64,000 bases of DNA from Polaribacter sp. SA4-12 (GCF_002163675.1 NZ_CP019334.1:630001-694000); one strand, 5' to 3'. Counted from the first letter of the stretch, positions 8,331-18,113 are shown. Notes: generated from the sequence alone by a model not told the origin. Translations and numbers: made by a program.

Positions 8331-8660
8331 CGACATACTATAATTTCAGTAAGAATTCAAAAGGAATGTAACGGCAAGTGTCCAAAGCTTGTCCTCAACT
8401 AGATTGGGGAACCAAATAAAAAGTCTGGACACGATAGTGGAATTTCTTGTAGAATTCAATGAAATTATAGGAAGTCTAGATTTCATGCAAAGCATGTACT
8501 GAACTTGTTTCAGTATCAATCAATGGAAAAAAGAAAAGAATAAAAAAGCATTCAAAAAAGAACAATTGAAGCAATCTCATCAATTAGAACAATCCAATAA
8601 ACAGATTACCACGTCCTAACGTCTCATAATGATATTTATATTATGTTTTTGCAAAAAAGG
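8331..8660. repeat. Composite interspersed repeat, copy 3
   Basis: Modules occur in the same order as copy 2: CGACATACTATAATTTCAG, GTGTCCAAAGCTTGTCCTC ... GTCTGGACACGATAGTGG, ATTATAGGAAGTCTAGA, TCAATGGAAAAAAGAAAAGA, then a decayed hairpin unit (GAAGCAATCTCATC ... ACAGATTACCACGTCC). Confidence 0.7.
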
Positions 8661-9235
8661 AAACAGAAAACAGGAGACAGGAAGCATAATATTAACAAAA
8701 ATCACCAAGCTACTTGTCATTCCTGCGCAGGCAGGAATCCATAACACCTTATTTAGAAAACACTATAACTTATATTATAATAAACAACAATTCTTCGACA
8801 AGCTCAGAAAGACATTCTTACAATTAATTCTTTTTTGAACAAAAGATAAAACCTTCAATATCAACCTAAATCTCATCAATTAATAACGAATCACCAACTC
8901 GACATTCTATAATTTAGATTACCACGTCCTAACGTCCCCGTAATGACATTTCATTTATATTATGTTATTGTAAAAAAGCAACAAATTACAACCTTTAAAG
9001 TACAGAATATAAAATTAAACGAGAAGCAAATACGACTGTTTAAAGTACCTGAGATTCACGAGCTCTTATTTCTTAAATATAAGAACACGAGTAAAAACGC
9101 TGTTTATGCGACTATCCTGTGGTGATGGGAGTAGAACCATAAAGGAAGTATAATATGTGTAGAATGGTTTCTTTTACAAATGGCATTTCTTAATATTTAT
9201 AATTGTCTAATTATTTAACTGATTGATAATTATCA

Positions 9236-9266
9236 TTTTACTTCTTCATACGATCAGCTAACTTTG
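9236..9266 (+). promoter_or_regulatory. Possible flavobacterial promoter of the Lol-type operon
   Basis: TTTT at 9236-9239, 19 bases, then TAACTTTG at 9259-9266, which fits the Bacteroidota -33 TTTG / -7 TAnnTTTG pattern (one -33 mismatch). The -7 box ends only 5 bases before the ATG at 9272, which would give an almost leaderless transcript. Confidence 0.4.
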
Positions 9267-9271
9267 ATATT

Positions 9272-10042
9272 ATGAAGAAAAAACAATTCTTACAATTTAT
9301 TATTGGTGTTGTTGTTTGTACTTTACCATTTACCTCAATGTATTCTCAACAAGGTCTTTTAGCAAAAGACATTGTAAAGAAGGCAGATAGTAATATGCGT
9401 GGTAAAACATCGCAAGCAGATATTACTATTAAAATAATTAGGCCTACTTGGAGTAGAGAAATGAAAATGAAAGCATGGACCAAGGGAGACGATTATTCCA
9501 TAATTTTAGTGACATCACCAGCTAAAGAAAAAGGAACCGTGTTTTTAAAACGTGTAAAAGAGGTTTGGAATTGGATACCATCTATTGAACGGAATATAAA
9601 ATTACCACCATCTATGATGTCTCAGAGTTGGATGGGAACTGATTTTACCAATGATGATTTGGTTAAAGAAGCGTCTTCAGTTTCAGATTACAACCATAAA
9701 CTCTTAAAAAAAGAAACCATTTCTGATAAAGACTGTTATAAAATTGAAATGATACCAAAGCCTTCTGCAGCTATTGTATGGGAAAAGGTGATTGTTTGGA
9801 TAGATACTAAAGACTTTTTACAGCTAAAAACAGAATTCTATGATGAAGATGGTGAATTGGTTAATATCATGAATGCTAGTGAAGTTAAAGAAGTAGGAGG
9901 CAGAAAAATAACTTCAAAAATTGAAATGTTCCCTGTTGATAAAGAAGGAAATAGTACTGTGATTATATATAATGATATCATTTTTGATACCCCTATTAAA
10001 GATAATTTTTTTACCACAAGAAATATAAAACAATTAAAATAA
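9272..10042 (+). CDS. LolA-like outer-membrane lipoprotein-sorting protein
   Basis: A 256-residue exported protein (signal through MYSQQ) that probably shuttles a lipid or lipoprotein from the inner to the outer membrane. The signature is that of the LolA_like family (PF17131): DIVKKADSNMRGKTSQADIT, WTKGDDYSIILVTSPAKEKG, VWNWIPSIERNIKLPPSMM and SQSWMGTDFTNDDLVKE. Its stop overlaps the ATG of the first permease by one base (TAATG), so translation is likely coupled. With two FtsX-type permeases, an ATPase and a beta-barrel protein it forms a Lol/Mac-like export unit. It is distinct from the essential LolA. The cargo is unknown. Confidence 0.85.
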   Translation: MKKKQFLQFIIGVVVCTLPFTSMYSQQGLLAKDIVKKADSNMRGKTSQADITIKIIRPTWSREMKMKAWTKGDDYSIILVTSPAKEKGTVFLKRVKEVWNWIPSIERNIKLPPSMMSQSWMGTDFTNDDLVKEASSVSDYNHKLLKKETISDKDCYKIEMIPKPSAAIVWEKVIVWIDTKDFLQLKTEFYDEDGELVNIMNASEVKEVGGRKITSKIEMFPVDKEGNSTVIIYNDIIFDTPIKDNFFTTRNIKQLK

Positions 10043-11262
10043 TGCTACTAAAACTAGCTTGGTTAAATATATGGCGTAATAAGCGGAGAACAATTATTAC
10101 TGCTACCTCTGTATTTTTTGCAGTGTTGTTGGCAATAGTTTTCCGTTCGTTAACCGATGGTGTTTATGACAATATGATTCACAATGTGGTGAGTTATTCT
10201 TCTGGCTATTTGCAAATTCATCAAAAGGGCTATTGGGATGAGCAATCAATTGATAACACTTTTGCAGAAGATAGGCAATTGTATAAAGCATTACTTGATA
10301 ACCCTAAGGTGATGCACATTATGCCACGTTTGCAAACATTTGCATTGGCTTCTTATTCTAATAAAACAAAAGGCGTTCTAATTTTAGGTATAGATCCTGT
10401 TAAAGAAAAAGAAGTAAATAATCTGCATGATAAAATTGTATCTGGTAAATACATAGAAAGTGTTAACGATAATGCAGTTGTTTTAGGTGAAGGATTAGCC
10501 TCTCAGTTAAAACTAAAAGTAAATGACACCTTGGTATTGTTAGGTCAAGGCTATCATGCAAGTAGTGCTGCTGCAAAATTCAGAGTAAAAGGACTGATAA
10601 AACTAGGAGCTATTGAGCTGAATAACAATGTGGTGTATATGCCTTTACAACAATCGCAATATATGCATGGCGCTGAAAATAGGGTCACCTCCGTTTCGGT
10701 AATGTTAGATAAAGCTTCTAATTTAGAAAAACTAAAAAAGTCTTTACAAGCATCTATTGATACTGATACCTACGAAATAATGAGTTGGAAAGAAATGATG
10801 CCCGAAATGGATCAATTTATAGAAGCAGACAGCACAGGGCATTATATCATTATCGGAATTTTATATTTTATTATTTCCTTCGGATTGTTTGGCACCATAT
10901 TGATGATGATTTTTGAACGTAAACACGAACTGGGCATTTTGATTGCTATCGGAATGAAAAAAAGATTATTGGCTTTAATGTTGCTGTTAGAATCAATTAT
11001 GATATCCTTATTAGGCTGTTTTATGGGGGTTCTAGGAGGAATTCTAATTGTAAAATGGTTTACCATTCATCCTGTTCATTTTACTGGCGAGCTAAAAGAA
11101 GTTTATGAAGAGTATGGCATAGAATCGATTATCTACTTTTCTAATCATGAGAAAATTTTTATTACTCAAACGTTAATCATTTTAATATTAGCTACACTAA
11201 TAGCCTTTTATCCGTGGTATAAAGTGATGAAGTTAAAACCTGTAGAAGCTATAAATAGTTAA
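10042..11262 (+). CDS. ABC transporter permease, FtsX/LolC-E type (first)
   Basis: A 406-residue inner-membrane subunit with LolC/E or MacB-like topology. An N-terminal helix follows LAWLNIWRNKRRT, a ~220-residue periplasmic domain comes next, and three C-terminal helices follow (from IIIGILYFIISFGLFGTILM, LMLLLESIMISLLGCFMGVL, FITQTLIILILATLIAFYPW). The segment FERKHELGILIAIGMKKR and the end KLKPVEAINS are typical FtsX-domain features. It should pair with the permease directly downstream (2-base gap) and the ATPase at 12487. It couples ATP hydrolysis to release of a substrate to the LolA-like protein encoded before it. Confidence 0.88.
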   Translation: MLLKLAWLNIWRNKRRTIITATSVFFAVLLAIVFRSLTDGVYDNMIHNVVSYSSGYLQIHQKGYWDEQSIDNTFAEDRQLYKALLDNPKVMHIMPRLQTFALASYSNKTKGVLILGIDPVKEKEVNNLHDKIVSGKYIESVNDNAVVLGEGLASQLKLKVNDTLVLLGQGYHASSAAAKFRVKGLIKLGAIELNNNVVYMPLQQSQYMHGAENRVTSVSVMLDKASNLEKLKKSLQASIDTDTYEIMSWKEMMPEMDQFIEADSTGHYIIIGILYFIISFGLFGTILMMIFERKHELGILIAIGMKKRLLALMLLLESIMISLLGCFMGVLGGILIVKWFTIHPVHFTGELKEVYEEYGIESIIYFSNHEKIFITQTLIILILATLIAFYPWYKVMKLKPVEAINS

Positions 11263-11264
11263 TT

Positions 11265-12482
11265 ATGTTGTTACAAATTGCTTGGAGAAATATTTGGCGG
11301 AATAAAGCCCGAAGCTTAGTAGTTATAAGCTCAATAATTATTGGTGTTTGGGCAGGTATTTTTATTCTGTCCTTCGCTTGGGGATTGTATCAAAACAATA
11401 TTGATGAATCGGTTTATAGACAGTTATCTCACATTCAAATTCATCATCCAACTTTTAATGAAGAGAACGACTCAAAATTCACCATTACAAATACAGATGA
11501 AAAAATAAAGCAATTTCAATCAGATAATCGAATTGCTTCTATAAGTTCTCGCGTAATTTCAACAGGAATGATTACATCACCAACAACGGCAAGTGGCGTA
11601 AAAATCTACGGAATCAATCCAGCGTCAGAAATTACTCAAATTAGATTGAATGAATATGTAAGAGAAGGAGCATACTTTAAATCTGAAAAAGACAATGAAA
11701 TCTTGATAGGTAAAAAATTAGCTAAAAAACTAAAGGTTAAACTAAAAAGTAAAGTGGTATTAACCTTTACAAATGTTGAATCTGAAATTATTTCTGGAGC
11801 CTTTAGAATAGGAGGGATTTACAGATCTAAAAACATTTCATTAGATGAAGTTAATGTGTATGTGCAACAAAAACATTTACAAGAACTATTAGAACTAAAA
11901 CCAACGGAAAGTAATGAAATAGCAATATTAGTAAAAGATGAAGCGCAGTTAGATGCGCTAAAACAATTGAGTGTTAGAGTAGTGCCAAAAGGAATAATTG
12001 AAGATTGGAAAGAACTTTCGCCAGAGTTAAATATGATTATAGAATCCTTTAATTTATACACCTATATTATTAGTGGTATTATACTGTTAGCACTAATGTT
12101 CGGAATTATAAATACAATGTTAATGTCTGTTTTAGAACGTGTTAGAGAACTAGGTATGTTGATGGCCATTGGGTTAAACAAGCGTAAAATCTTTATTATG
12201 ATTATGCTAGAGGCGTTTTATTTAACCCAAATTGGGGCTCCACTTGGTTTGTTAACAGGTTGGTTAACGGTAGCAACATTAGGAAAAACAGGTATTAATT
12301 TAGCCATGTTTTCTGAAGGTTTAGCATCCTACGGATTCAGTTCTATGATCTATCCAGCTCTAGATCATGATAAATATGTAATCATTGTAACAATGTGTTT
12401 AATAACAGCTATAGTATCGGCTATTTATCCCGCTTATAAAGCACTACAATTAAATCCATCAGAAGCAATACGTAAAATTTAG
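11265..12482 (+). CDS. ABC transporter permease, FtsX/LolC-E type (second)
   Basis: A 405-residue paralogue of the preceding permease. It starts AWRNIWRNKARSLVVISSII, has a ~230-residue periplasmic domain (residues ~45-265), then three C-terminal helices with LMSVLERVRELGMLMAIGLN and the terminal LQLNPSEAIRKI. Two different permeases plus one ATPase is the LolCDE arrangement, whereas MacB has ATPase and permease fused. The ATG lies two bases after the previous stop and four bases before the next gene's start, consistent with one operon. Confidence 0.88.
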   Translation: MLLQIAWRNIWRNKARSLVVISSIIIGVWAGIFILSFAWGLYQNNIDESVYRQLSHIQIHHPTFNEENDSKFTITNTDEKIKQFQSDNRIASISSRVISTGMITSPTTASGVKIYGINPASEITQIRLNEYVREGAYFKSEKDNEILIGKKLAKKLKVKLKSKVVLTFTNVESEIISGAFRIGGIYRSKNISLDEVNVYVQQKHLQELLELKPTESNEIAILVKDEAQLDALKQLSVRVVPKGIIEDWKELSPELNMIIESFNLYTYIISGIILLALMFGIINTMLMSVLERVRELGMLMAIGLNKRKIFIMIMLEAFYLTQIGAPLGLLTGWLTVATLGKTGINLAMFSEGLASYGFSSMIYPALDHDKYVIIVTMCLITAIVSAIYPAYKALQLNPSEAIRKI

Positions 12483-12486
12483 AGTT

Positions 12487-13185
12487 ATGGGAAAAACTAT
12501 TATAGACGCACATAATGTAAGTAAAACATTTAACCCAAAAACAATTCCGGTTCATGCGGTTCAAGATGTACACGTTCATATTGAAGAAGGGGAGTTTGTA
12601 GCATTAGTTGGACCTTCTGGTTCGGGGAAATCAACACTTTTGAATTTGATGGGTGGCTTGGATGAACCTACAGAAGGCACTGTTTTTATTAATGGCGTAG
12701 AAATTACAAAGCTATCAGAAAACAAGTTAATAGATTTCAGATTGCATAATATCGGATTTGTTTTTCAGTCGTTCAACTTAATTCCAGTGCTTACAGCTAA
12801 AGAAAATGTAGGTTTTGTATTGCAGCTACAAAAAATGCCAAAAGCTGAACGTGAAAAACGTGTGTTAACGTTATTGAAAGAAGTTGGACTTGAGGATAAA
12901 ATAAATAGCAAACCTCGTGAGTTGTCTGGCGGACAACAACAACGTGTAGCCGTTGCAAGAGCCTTAGCCTCTAAACCAAAAATAATATTAGCAGATGAGC
13001 CAACAGCAAATTTAGACTCGAAATCTGCTGCTAATTTGCTGGATATTATGGCAAAATTGAATAAGGAAGAAAAAATTACCTTTTTGTTTTCTACGCACGA
13101 CCAAAGAGTCATTAAAAAGGCAAGACGCGTTATAACATTGGTAGATGGTAAAATTGCTTCAGATGTAGAGCAAACACCTTCTTAA
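12487..13185 (+). CDS. ABC transporter ATPase, LolD/MacB type
   Basis: A 232-residue ATPase of the LolD/FtsE/MacB class that powers the two permeases upstream. Walker A is GPSGSGKST (residues 42-50), Q-loop FVFQSFNLIP (~91-100), signature LSGGQQQR (146-153), Walker B IILADE (166-171) and switch His in FSTHDQR. All catalytic residues are present. The length and the LolD-like DFRLHNIGFVFQSFNL segment match the family. It is followed after one base by the beta-barrel gene. Confidence 0.93.
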   Translation: MGKTIIDAHNVSKTFNPKTIPVHAVQDVHVHIEEGEFVALVGPSGSGKSTLLNLMGGLDEPTEGTVFINGVEITKLSENKLIDFRLHNIGFVFQSFNLIPVLTAKENVGFVLQLQKMPKAEREKRVLTLLKEVGLEDKINSKPRELSGGQQQRVAVARALASKPKIILADEPTANLDSKSAANLLDIMAKLNKEEKITFLFSTHDQRVIKKARRVITLVDGKIASDVEQTPS

Positions 13186-13186
13186 C

Positions 13187-14335
13187 ATGAAAAAAGCATG
13201 GTTTACATATCTGTTATTATTTACTCTAACTTTTATCAATGCTCAAGAAAAGGAAGAAAAACTATTTCTGACAGGATATATAAAAAACTTAAATGAATTT
13301 AGCTTTATTAACAACTTTGATCAATTACAGTGGACTACCTTATTACACAACAGATTCAATTTTAAATATCTTCCATCAGAAGAACTTACTGTAAGGTTAG
13401 AAATTAGAAACAGGTTGATTTACGGTGACAATGTTAAAAACATATTCGGTTTTTCAGAGTTCATTTCTCAAGACAATGGCATTATAGATTTTTCCTGGAA
13501 TATAATCAACAACAAAGACATGCTTTTAAATACGACTATTGATAGGGTTTTAATTAATTATACAAAAGGAGATTGGGACATTACCTTAGGAAGACAACGT
13601 GTTAACTGGGGAATGAATCTAATTTGGAATCCGAATGATATCTTTAATACTTACAATTTTTTAGATTTTGATTATGAAGAACGTCCAGGTAGTGATGCTA
13701 TAAGGGTACAATATTATTTAGATGATTTTACTAAAATGGAGATAACAGCAAAAAAGGGTAGAGGTAAAGATGATTATATTGTGGCAGGGATGTATAAGTT
13801 TAACAAAGGGTCGTATGATATTCAATTAATTACTGGTGTTTATCAAAAAGATTGGGTGGTTGGAGCAGGTTGGGCAGGAAATTTAAAGAATGCTGGTTTT
13901 AAAGGAGAAGTGTCTTATTTTGTTCCCTATGAGAAATATTTTAACTCACAGAATATTTTAAGCACCTCTTTTTCTGTTGATTATGGGTTCAAAAATGGGC
14001 TGTACATGAATGGGTCTGTTTTATATAATAGTAATGCAAACGATGCTTCAGGTAGCATTGGTGGTTTGTCATATAACAATTTAAGTGCGAAGAATTTAAT
14101 GCCTTATAAATATTCAGGATTTCTTCAGTTAGCCAAAGAATTCAATCCTATTTTTAAAGGAACCTTGAGTACTATTTATTCACCTACAAATCATTCAGTT
14201 ATTGTAATACCCAGTTTAGATTATTCAATAGCTACAAATTGGGAGCTTAATTTTACAGGGCAATCTTTTTTTGAATTTGAAGATTATCAAACTTTAGGGA
14301 ATAGTCTTTTTGTTAGGTTAGCTTGGAACTTTTAA
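13187..14335 (+). CDS. Outer-membrane beta-barrel protein of the Lol-type operon
   Basis: A 382-residue protein with a signal peptide (MKKAWFTYLLLFTLTFINAQ) and many alternating strands. The motif GRQRVNWGMNLIWNPNDIFN resembles that of DUF1302-type and alginate-porin-like barrels, and the C-terminus (LFVRLAWNF) ends in Phe as BAM substrates do. Being last in the operon, one base after the ATPase, it is probably the outer-membrane partner or the cargo of this export system. Related proteobacterial loci combine a LolA-like protein with an RND-type transporter and a DUF1302 barrel. Here the transporter is an ABC system. No terminator is obvious after it. Confidence 0.7.
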   Translation: MKKAWFTYLLLFTLTFINAQEKEEKLFLTGYIKNLNEFSFINNFDQLQWTTLLHNRFNFKYLPSEELTVRLEIRNRLIYGDNVKNIFGFSEFISQDNGIIDFSWNIINNKDMLLNTTIDRVLINYTKGDWDITLGRQRVNWGMNLIWNPNDIFNTYNFLDFDYEERPGSDAIRVQYYLDDFTKMEITAKKGRGKDDYIVAGMYKFNKGSYDIQLITGVYQKDWVVGAGWAGNLKNAGFKGEVSYFVPYEKYFNSQNILSTSFSVDYGFKNGLYMNGSVLYNSNANDASGSIGGLSYNNLSAKNLMPYKYSGFLQLAKEFNPIFKGTLSTIYSPTNHSVIVIPSLDYSIATNWELNFTGQSFFEFEDYQTLGNSLFVRLAWNF

Positions 14336-14642
14336 ATTTATTCTCAAATGTTTCTTCTAAAATGTTAATATGCGACAACGTATGAAGGAAGTGTAATGTG
14401 TGTGGAATGACAGATAAGTTAGTATGTTCTCTTCTTTAATTATACTTCTCTTTCTAAAGTATTCAGAAAATTCTTGTCTTTCTTTAAATCTACCTAATAA
14501 AAATTTTCAAAATCCTTTTAACTTTTAAAAGTTGATAAATTAAAATTCATTAATGACTAGCATCATTGCAAGATTTATATACATTATTGAACTTAATGTG
14601 TTGAATAAAATCATTTAAAAATGAAATTAAAAAGGATGTATC
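14336..14642. other. Gene-free stretch between the operon and the T9SS cargo gene
   Basis: I see no gene, strong hairpin or conserved promoter here. AGGAAGTGTAATGTGTGTGGAATG near 14386 resembles AGGAAGTATAATATGTGTAGAATG near 9143, so both ends of the five-gene operon carry a related ~25-base sequence. Confidence 0.5.
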
Positions 14643-16133
14643 ATGAAGAAATTTACTACACTACTGTTAATTATTCTTGTTTCTGTTCCGGTTAGCGGGC
14701 AAACGCTTCATCAGAAAGATCAGGAATTAGAATTAGAAATGACCACTAACTTCTTTAACCCTTTGGTTAGAAAACATAAAAAAGATAAAAACTTTAAAAC
14801 CCGAGATATCAGGGTGCAAAAAAAAATAGAAAGTCTTAAATCCAGTTCTTTAGAAAAAAGGTACTTGGATAGTTTAACATACCAGGAATGGGATAACGAT
14901 TTCAACACATGGAGATTCACAACTAAACAGGAATTTATCTATGAAAATAACAGAATAAAAACAGAAACAGTTTATACATGGAATGGCTCAGAATTAAAAT
15001 TGACACCAATTCTAAAAATCGAATACACGTTTGATGACTATGGAAACCTAATTTCAAAAATTCAATCTACTACAGGCTTAACACTCGATTGGGCATTACA
15101 ACAGAAAACTGATTATACCTACTTTCTTAACAAGGATGGTGTTTATAAATTATTGATTGAGGAAAACTTTGCTAATTATACTCTTAATAATCAATGGATT
15201 AATACCTATAAATTTGAATTGATTTATGATGCATCTGAAATAATGGTAGTCCAGGAGATTGGTTCTGAATGGGATTCTGGAAAGGATGAATGGATAAGTA
15301 TGTATATAGATGATTATTACTATACAAGTGGCATATTATCTTCTGAAATTAATTCTTACTGGAATAATGACACTAGTGAATGGGTTCTTAATTCTAAATG
15401 GGACTATTTTTATGATATGTTCGCATTAGCTGAAGAAGTTTTTTACTGGAGGGATGCATTTGAAAATGAATGGGTTCAAGAATCTAGATTTTTATATGAA
15501 TATGGAATAGGTCTTAATGCGATGCCTATCTTAACTATTGAAACAGCCTTTATTTGGGATCCCGAAAAGGGCAATTGGCAAAACTATTATAAGGATGAAT
15601 ATCAATATGATAACAACTATAACCGAACTACAGCATCCTATTTTAATTGGATTGAAACGCCCGGAGAATGGGCTCAATATTATAAGGATGAGTTTATTTT
15701 TGATTTGAATTATAGTTTTAGTGACTTAATAGTACCCTTTAATTATGGGGAAGAAATTGATGATACTTCAGTTTATTTTAGTAACATGGTTATTGGTTAC
15801 AGAGGATATGAATCTGTTAACCAGATTTGGGAAGATAACATGAAAATGCTATTTTTCTATTCTGATTACACAAATTCATTAAGCATTGATGATGAAATAT
15901 TGACACAATCCATTGTGTTGTATCCAAATCCTGTAAGCGATATTTTATTTATTGATTCTGAGATTGCAATAACAAAAATTGAAATTTATTCTGTATTGGG
16001 GCAAAAAGTTAAAGAGATTAGTAGCGATTTTAAATCCATTTCATTCAAAGACTTGAAAGATGGAATTTATATTGTTAAAATACAAGCTGAAAATCTAAGT
16101 GTATCACAAAAAATAATAATACACAATATTTAA
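14643..16133 (+). CDS. Type IX secretion cargo protein with Trp/Tyr-rich repeats
   Basis: A 496-residue secreted protein of unknown role. Residues 1-19 are a signal peptide (MKKFTTLLLIILVSVPVSG). The C-terminal ~75 residues are a type A T9SS sorting domain: VLYPNPVSDILFIDSE, KIEIYSVLGQKVKEI, LKDGIYIVKIQAE, ending in KIIIHNI. The central part has irregular ~40-residue units containing W-x(4-8)-W and F/Y-x-Y-D patterns (EWDSGKDEWISMYIDDYYY, WDPEKGNWQNYYKDEYQYD, TPGEWAQYYKDEFIFD). Such units recur in Bacteroidota surface proteins without assigned function. It is preceded by a ~300-base leader region and is probably monocistronic. Confidence 0.8.
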   Translation: MKKFTTLLLIILVSVPVSGQTLHQKDQELELEMTTNFFNPLVRKHKKDKNFKTRDIRVQKKIESLKSSSLEKRYLDSLTYQEWDNDFNTWRFTTKQEFIYENNRIKTETVYTWNGSELKLTPILKIEYTFDDYGNLISKIQSTTGLTLDWALQQKTDYTYFLNKDGVYKLLIEENFANYTLNNQWINTYKFELIYDASEIMVVQEIGSEWDSGKDEWISMYIDDYYYTSGILSSEINSYWNNDTSEWVLNSKWDYFYDMFALAEEVFYWRDAFENEWVQESRFLYEYGIGLNAMPILTIETAFIWDPEKGNWQNYYKDEYQYDNNYNRTTASYFNWIETPGEWAQYYKDEFIFDLNYSFSDLIVPFNYGEEIDDTSVYFSNMVIGYRGYESVNQIWEDNMKMLFFYSDYTNSLSIDDEILTQSIVLYPNPVSDILFIDSEIAITKIEIYSVLGQKVKEISSDFKSISFKDLKDGIYIVKIQAENLSVSQKIIIHNI

Positions 16134-16289
16134 TTGCCAGAGCAATTTGATTTTATAAAACAAGAGAGCGCATTGGCATGCGGCTATTTTATATACTTTT
16201 TAAATAAGAAGACCCTGAGGATGTTTTTATTTAAAAATAAATTATAGGTTCTTTCATATTTGTATGTTCTCATGGTTTTAATATTTAAT

Positions 16290-16620
16290 CATCTGCCATT
16301 TTTGGCAAGAGGTAGTTTAATACTTCATCAGGTTTAGTAAAGGCGTAATATCGAATTATAGCTACAAATTTATAGTTCTAATGTTTCTTATAATAGCGTA
16401 TTTTAAAAATGTTATTGGATATTACCTAATAAGAGACTCTACAATAATATAGTTAAAACTTATTGACGAATGTTAAAACACCCTAAACCAATGGTTATTG
16501 TGTATTCAAAGCTTCCTTGGATATTTTATATTTCGACTTCGCTCAACATAAACTCCATAGAGAATTATAGCTATCAAATAAAATTAGAGCTTCATAAGCC
16601 GTAATTTAGCTCACGCGTTT
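16290..16620. repeat. Diverged ~300 bp direct duplication, copy A
   Basis: This segment matches 18885-19160 in order: AATTATAGCTACAAAT, ATAGTTCTAATGTTT, ATAGCGTATTT, AAAAATGTTATTG, TTGACGAAT, TTATTGTGTGTTC/TTATTGTGTATTC, CTTGGATATTTTA, AGAGAATTATAGCTATCAAA. The two copies bracket the orphan lipoprotein gene at 17214-18113. Confidence 0.65.
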
Positions 16621-16858
16621 CTATTTTCTTTGGTATTCGTGAATCTTCTAAAAAGTTGATTTCTTTTTTCATCAATGGAAAAAAGAAAAGAATATAAAAC
16701 ATTCAAAGAAGAACGATTGAAGAAATCTCATCAATTAAAACTACCCAACAAACAGATTACGACGTCCTAACGTCCTCGTAATGAAATTTATATTATGTTA
16801 TTGTAAAAAAAAGAAACCATTAAAGCAAGAAACATAATATTAACAAAAATCACCAACC

Positions 16859-17160
16859 CGACATACTATAATTTCAGTAAGAATTCAAAAGGAATGAAAC
16901 GGCAAGTGTCTAAAGCTTGTCCTCAACTAGATTGGGGAACCAAATAAAAAGTCTGGACACGATGGTGAAGTTTCTTATAAAATTCAATGAAATTATAGGA
17001 AGTCTATATTTTTGTTTCTTTTCATCAATGGAAAAGAACAAGAAACAAAACATTTAAAGAAGAACGATTGAAGTAATCTCATAAATTAAAACTACTCAAT
17101 AAACAGATTACCAAGTACTAACGTCCTCGTAATGATATTTATATTTTGTTTTTGCAAAAA
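16859..17160. repeat. Composite interspersed repeat, copy 4
   Basis: Same module order as copies 2 and 3: CGACATACTATAATTTCAG, AAGTGTCTAAAGCTTGTCC ... AGTCTGGACACGATGGTG, ATTATAGGAAGTCTATA, TCAATGGAAAAGAACAAGA, then a decayed hairpin unit ending CGTCCTCGTAATGATATT. Confidence 0.7.
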
Positions 17161-17213
17161 AGGAATAATCAAAGCAATCTCATCAATTAATAACGAATCA
17201 TCAACCCGACAAA

Positions 17214-18113
17214 CTAATTCATAATACCCTCTCCAATGAATTTTTCGAATTTAGAAGGACTCCCATTATCATCTCCGGTTAAAAGATAATAGAATAACCC
17301 ACAATCAGAAATATCTGCAACGCCACCACTATGCGCTTCTAGACGAGAATACAACCATTTTACATCGGGGTCTTTATGATTGCGCATCCAATACCAAACC
17401 GTAAAGTCTTTTTGTGAATGCCATAAATCGGTTGGAACGGTTTTATTATTTTGATCTTTAATTTTCTTATATTTAATACGATTGCCACATAATTCTTTAA
17501 CATCATTCCAAGTTCTATGATAATCGCGTCTTTTCTCACCTTCATTAAACCCACTATGAGATAAAAGATACACGTGGTTCAATGCTTCAATGTTACCCTG
17601 TTTTATAACTTCTTCTACCACTTTATATAAAAATTCTGAAAGGCCTGCGTGTATAAAATATAAAGGATCCGCAGCAGTAGATTTACCCATTTCTGAAGCT
17701 AAATTAAGTTTAGAAGCTTCAGGTTGTGTGGTGACATCAAAAAATGTACTTCCATCAAATCCCCATCTTTCAATAGCGCCATCGCAACTTATTTTAAGCT
17801 GATTTTCGGCATCAGGACCCGCAGGAGCATCAATAAAGTTATTGTAAGAACAATGTACCAATTTGTGTTGTAATTGTAATTTAGCAACAATTGCTAAGGA
17901 AGCAGCCGCAGCGCCCCAATCATCTGGGTCTCCTGTAGGCCATTTGTAGGCATTATCTGCCTCACTATTACCGTCATAACTCACCGCTATGCGATTGTTG
18001 TTATACTCCCAATGTTTAGAAATGGTTTGTTCTTTAACTTTACATTGTGTCAAAATAAATGCACTAATCATTATCGTAAGAAATACAACTCTTGAATACG
18101 TTTTTTTTAACAT
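17214..18113 (-). CDS. Orphan lipoprotein with DPDD motif, function unknown
   Basis: A 299-residue lipoprotein (MLKKTYSRVVFLTIMISAFILTQC). The mature start RIAVSYDGNSEADNAYKW, with TGDPDDWGAAAASLAIVAKL soon after, is reminiscent of the acidic N-terminal motif of nucleoside hydrolases and DUF1593-like proteins. The remainder (YFIHAGLSEFLYKVVEE, HVYLLSHSGFNEGEKRR, AHSGGVADISDCG) is conserved-looking, with His/Asp residues that could be catalytic. I do not recognise the family with confidence. It is isolated in repeat-rich DNA between two copies of a diverged 300 bp duplication, with more than 1 kb free of genes on each side, which suggests acquisition by transfer. Confidence 0.6.
   Translation of the reverse strand: MLKKTYSRVVFLTIMISAFILTQCKVKEQTISKHWEYNNNRIAVSYDGNSEADNAYKWPTGDPDDWGAAAASLAIVAKLQLQHKLVHCSYNNFIDAPAGPDAENQLKISCDGAIERWGFDGSTFFDVTTQPEASKLNLASEMGKSTAADPLYFIHAGLSEFLYKVVEEVIKQGNIEALNHVYLLSHSGFNEGEKRRDYHRTWNDVKELCGNRIKYKKIKDQNNKTVPTDLWHSQKDFTVWYWMRNHKDPDVKWLYSRLEAHSGGVADISDCGLFYYLLTGDDNGSPSKFEKFIGEGIMN

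Larger units (their letters stand above)
8132..9271. other. Repeat-rich gene-free stretch upstream of the Lol-type operon
   Basis: I see no convincing gene. It contains composite repeat copy 3 (8331-8660) and two copies of ATAAACAACAATTCTTCGAC plus AAGCTCAGAA (near 8230 and 8780). There is a small perfect palindrome at 8716-8740 (ATTCCTGCGCAGGCAGGAAT) of a type scattered in many Bacteroidota, and another hairpin-repeat scrap at 8915-8950. A 60-codon open frame at 8943-9125 has no coding character. Confidence 0.6.
16134..17213. other. Gene-free repeat-derived region
   Basis: No gene is visible. From the left it holds one arm of a ~300 bp diverged duplication (16290-16620), a decayed hairpin repeat (16670-16805), and composite repeat copy 4 (16859-17160). 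The lipoprotein gene on the minus strand then begins with its stop codon inside the last repeat scrap. Confidence 0.65.

Noticed and set aside
8943..9125. 60-codon open frame before the Lol-type operon
   Set aside because: No coding-like composition, no family resemblance, and it starts inside repeat-derived sequence.
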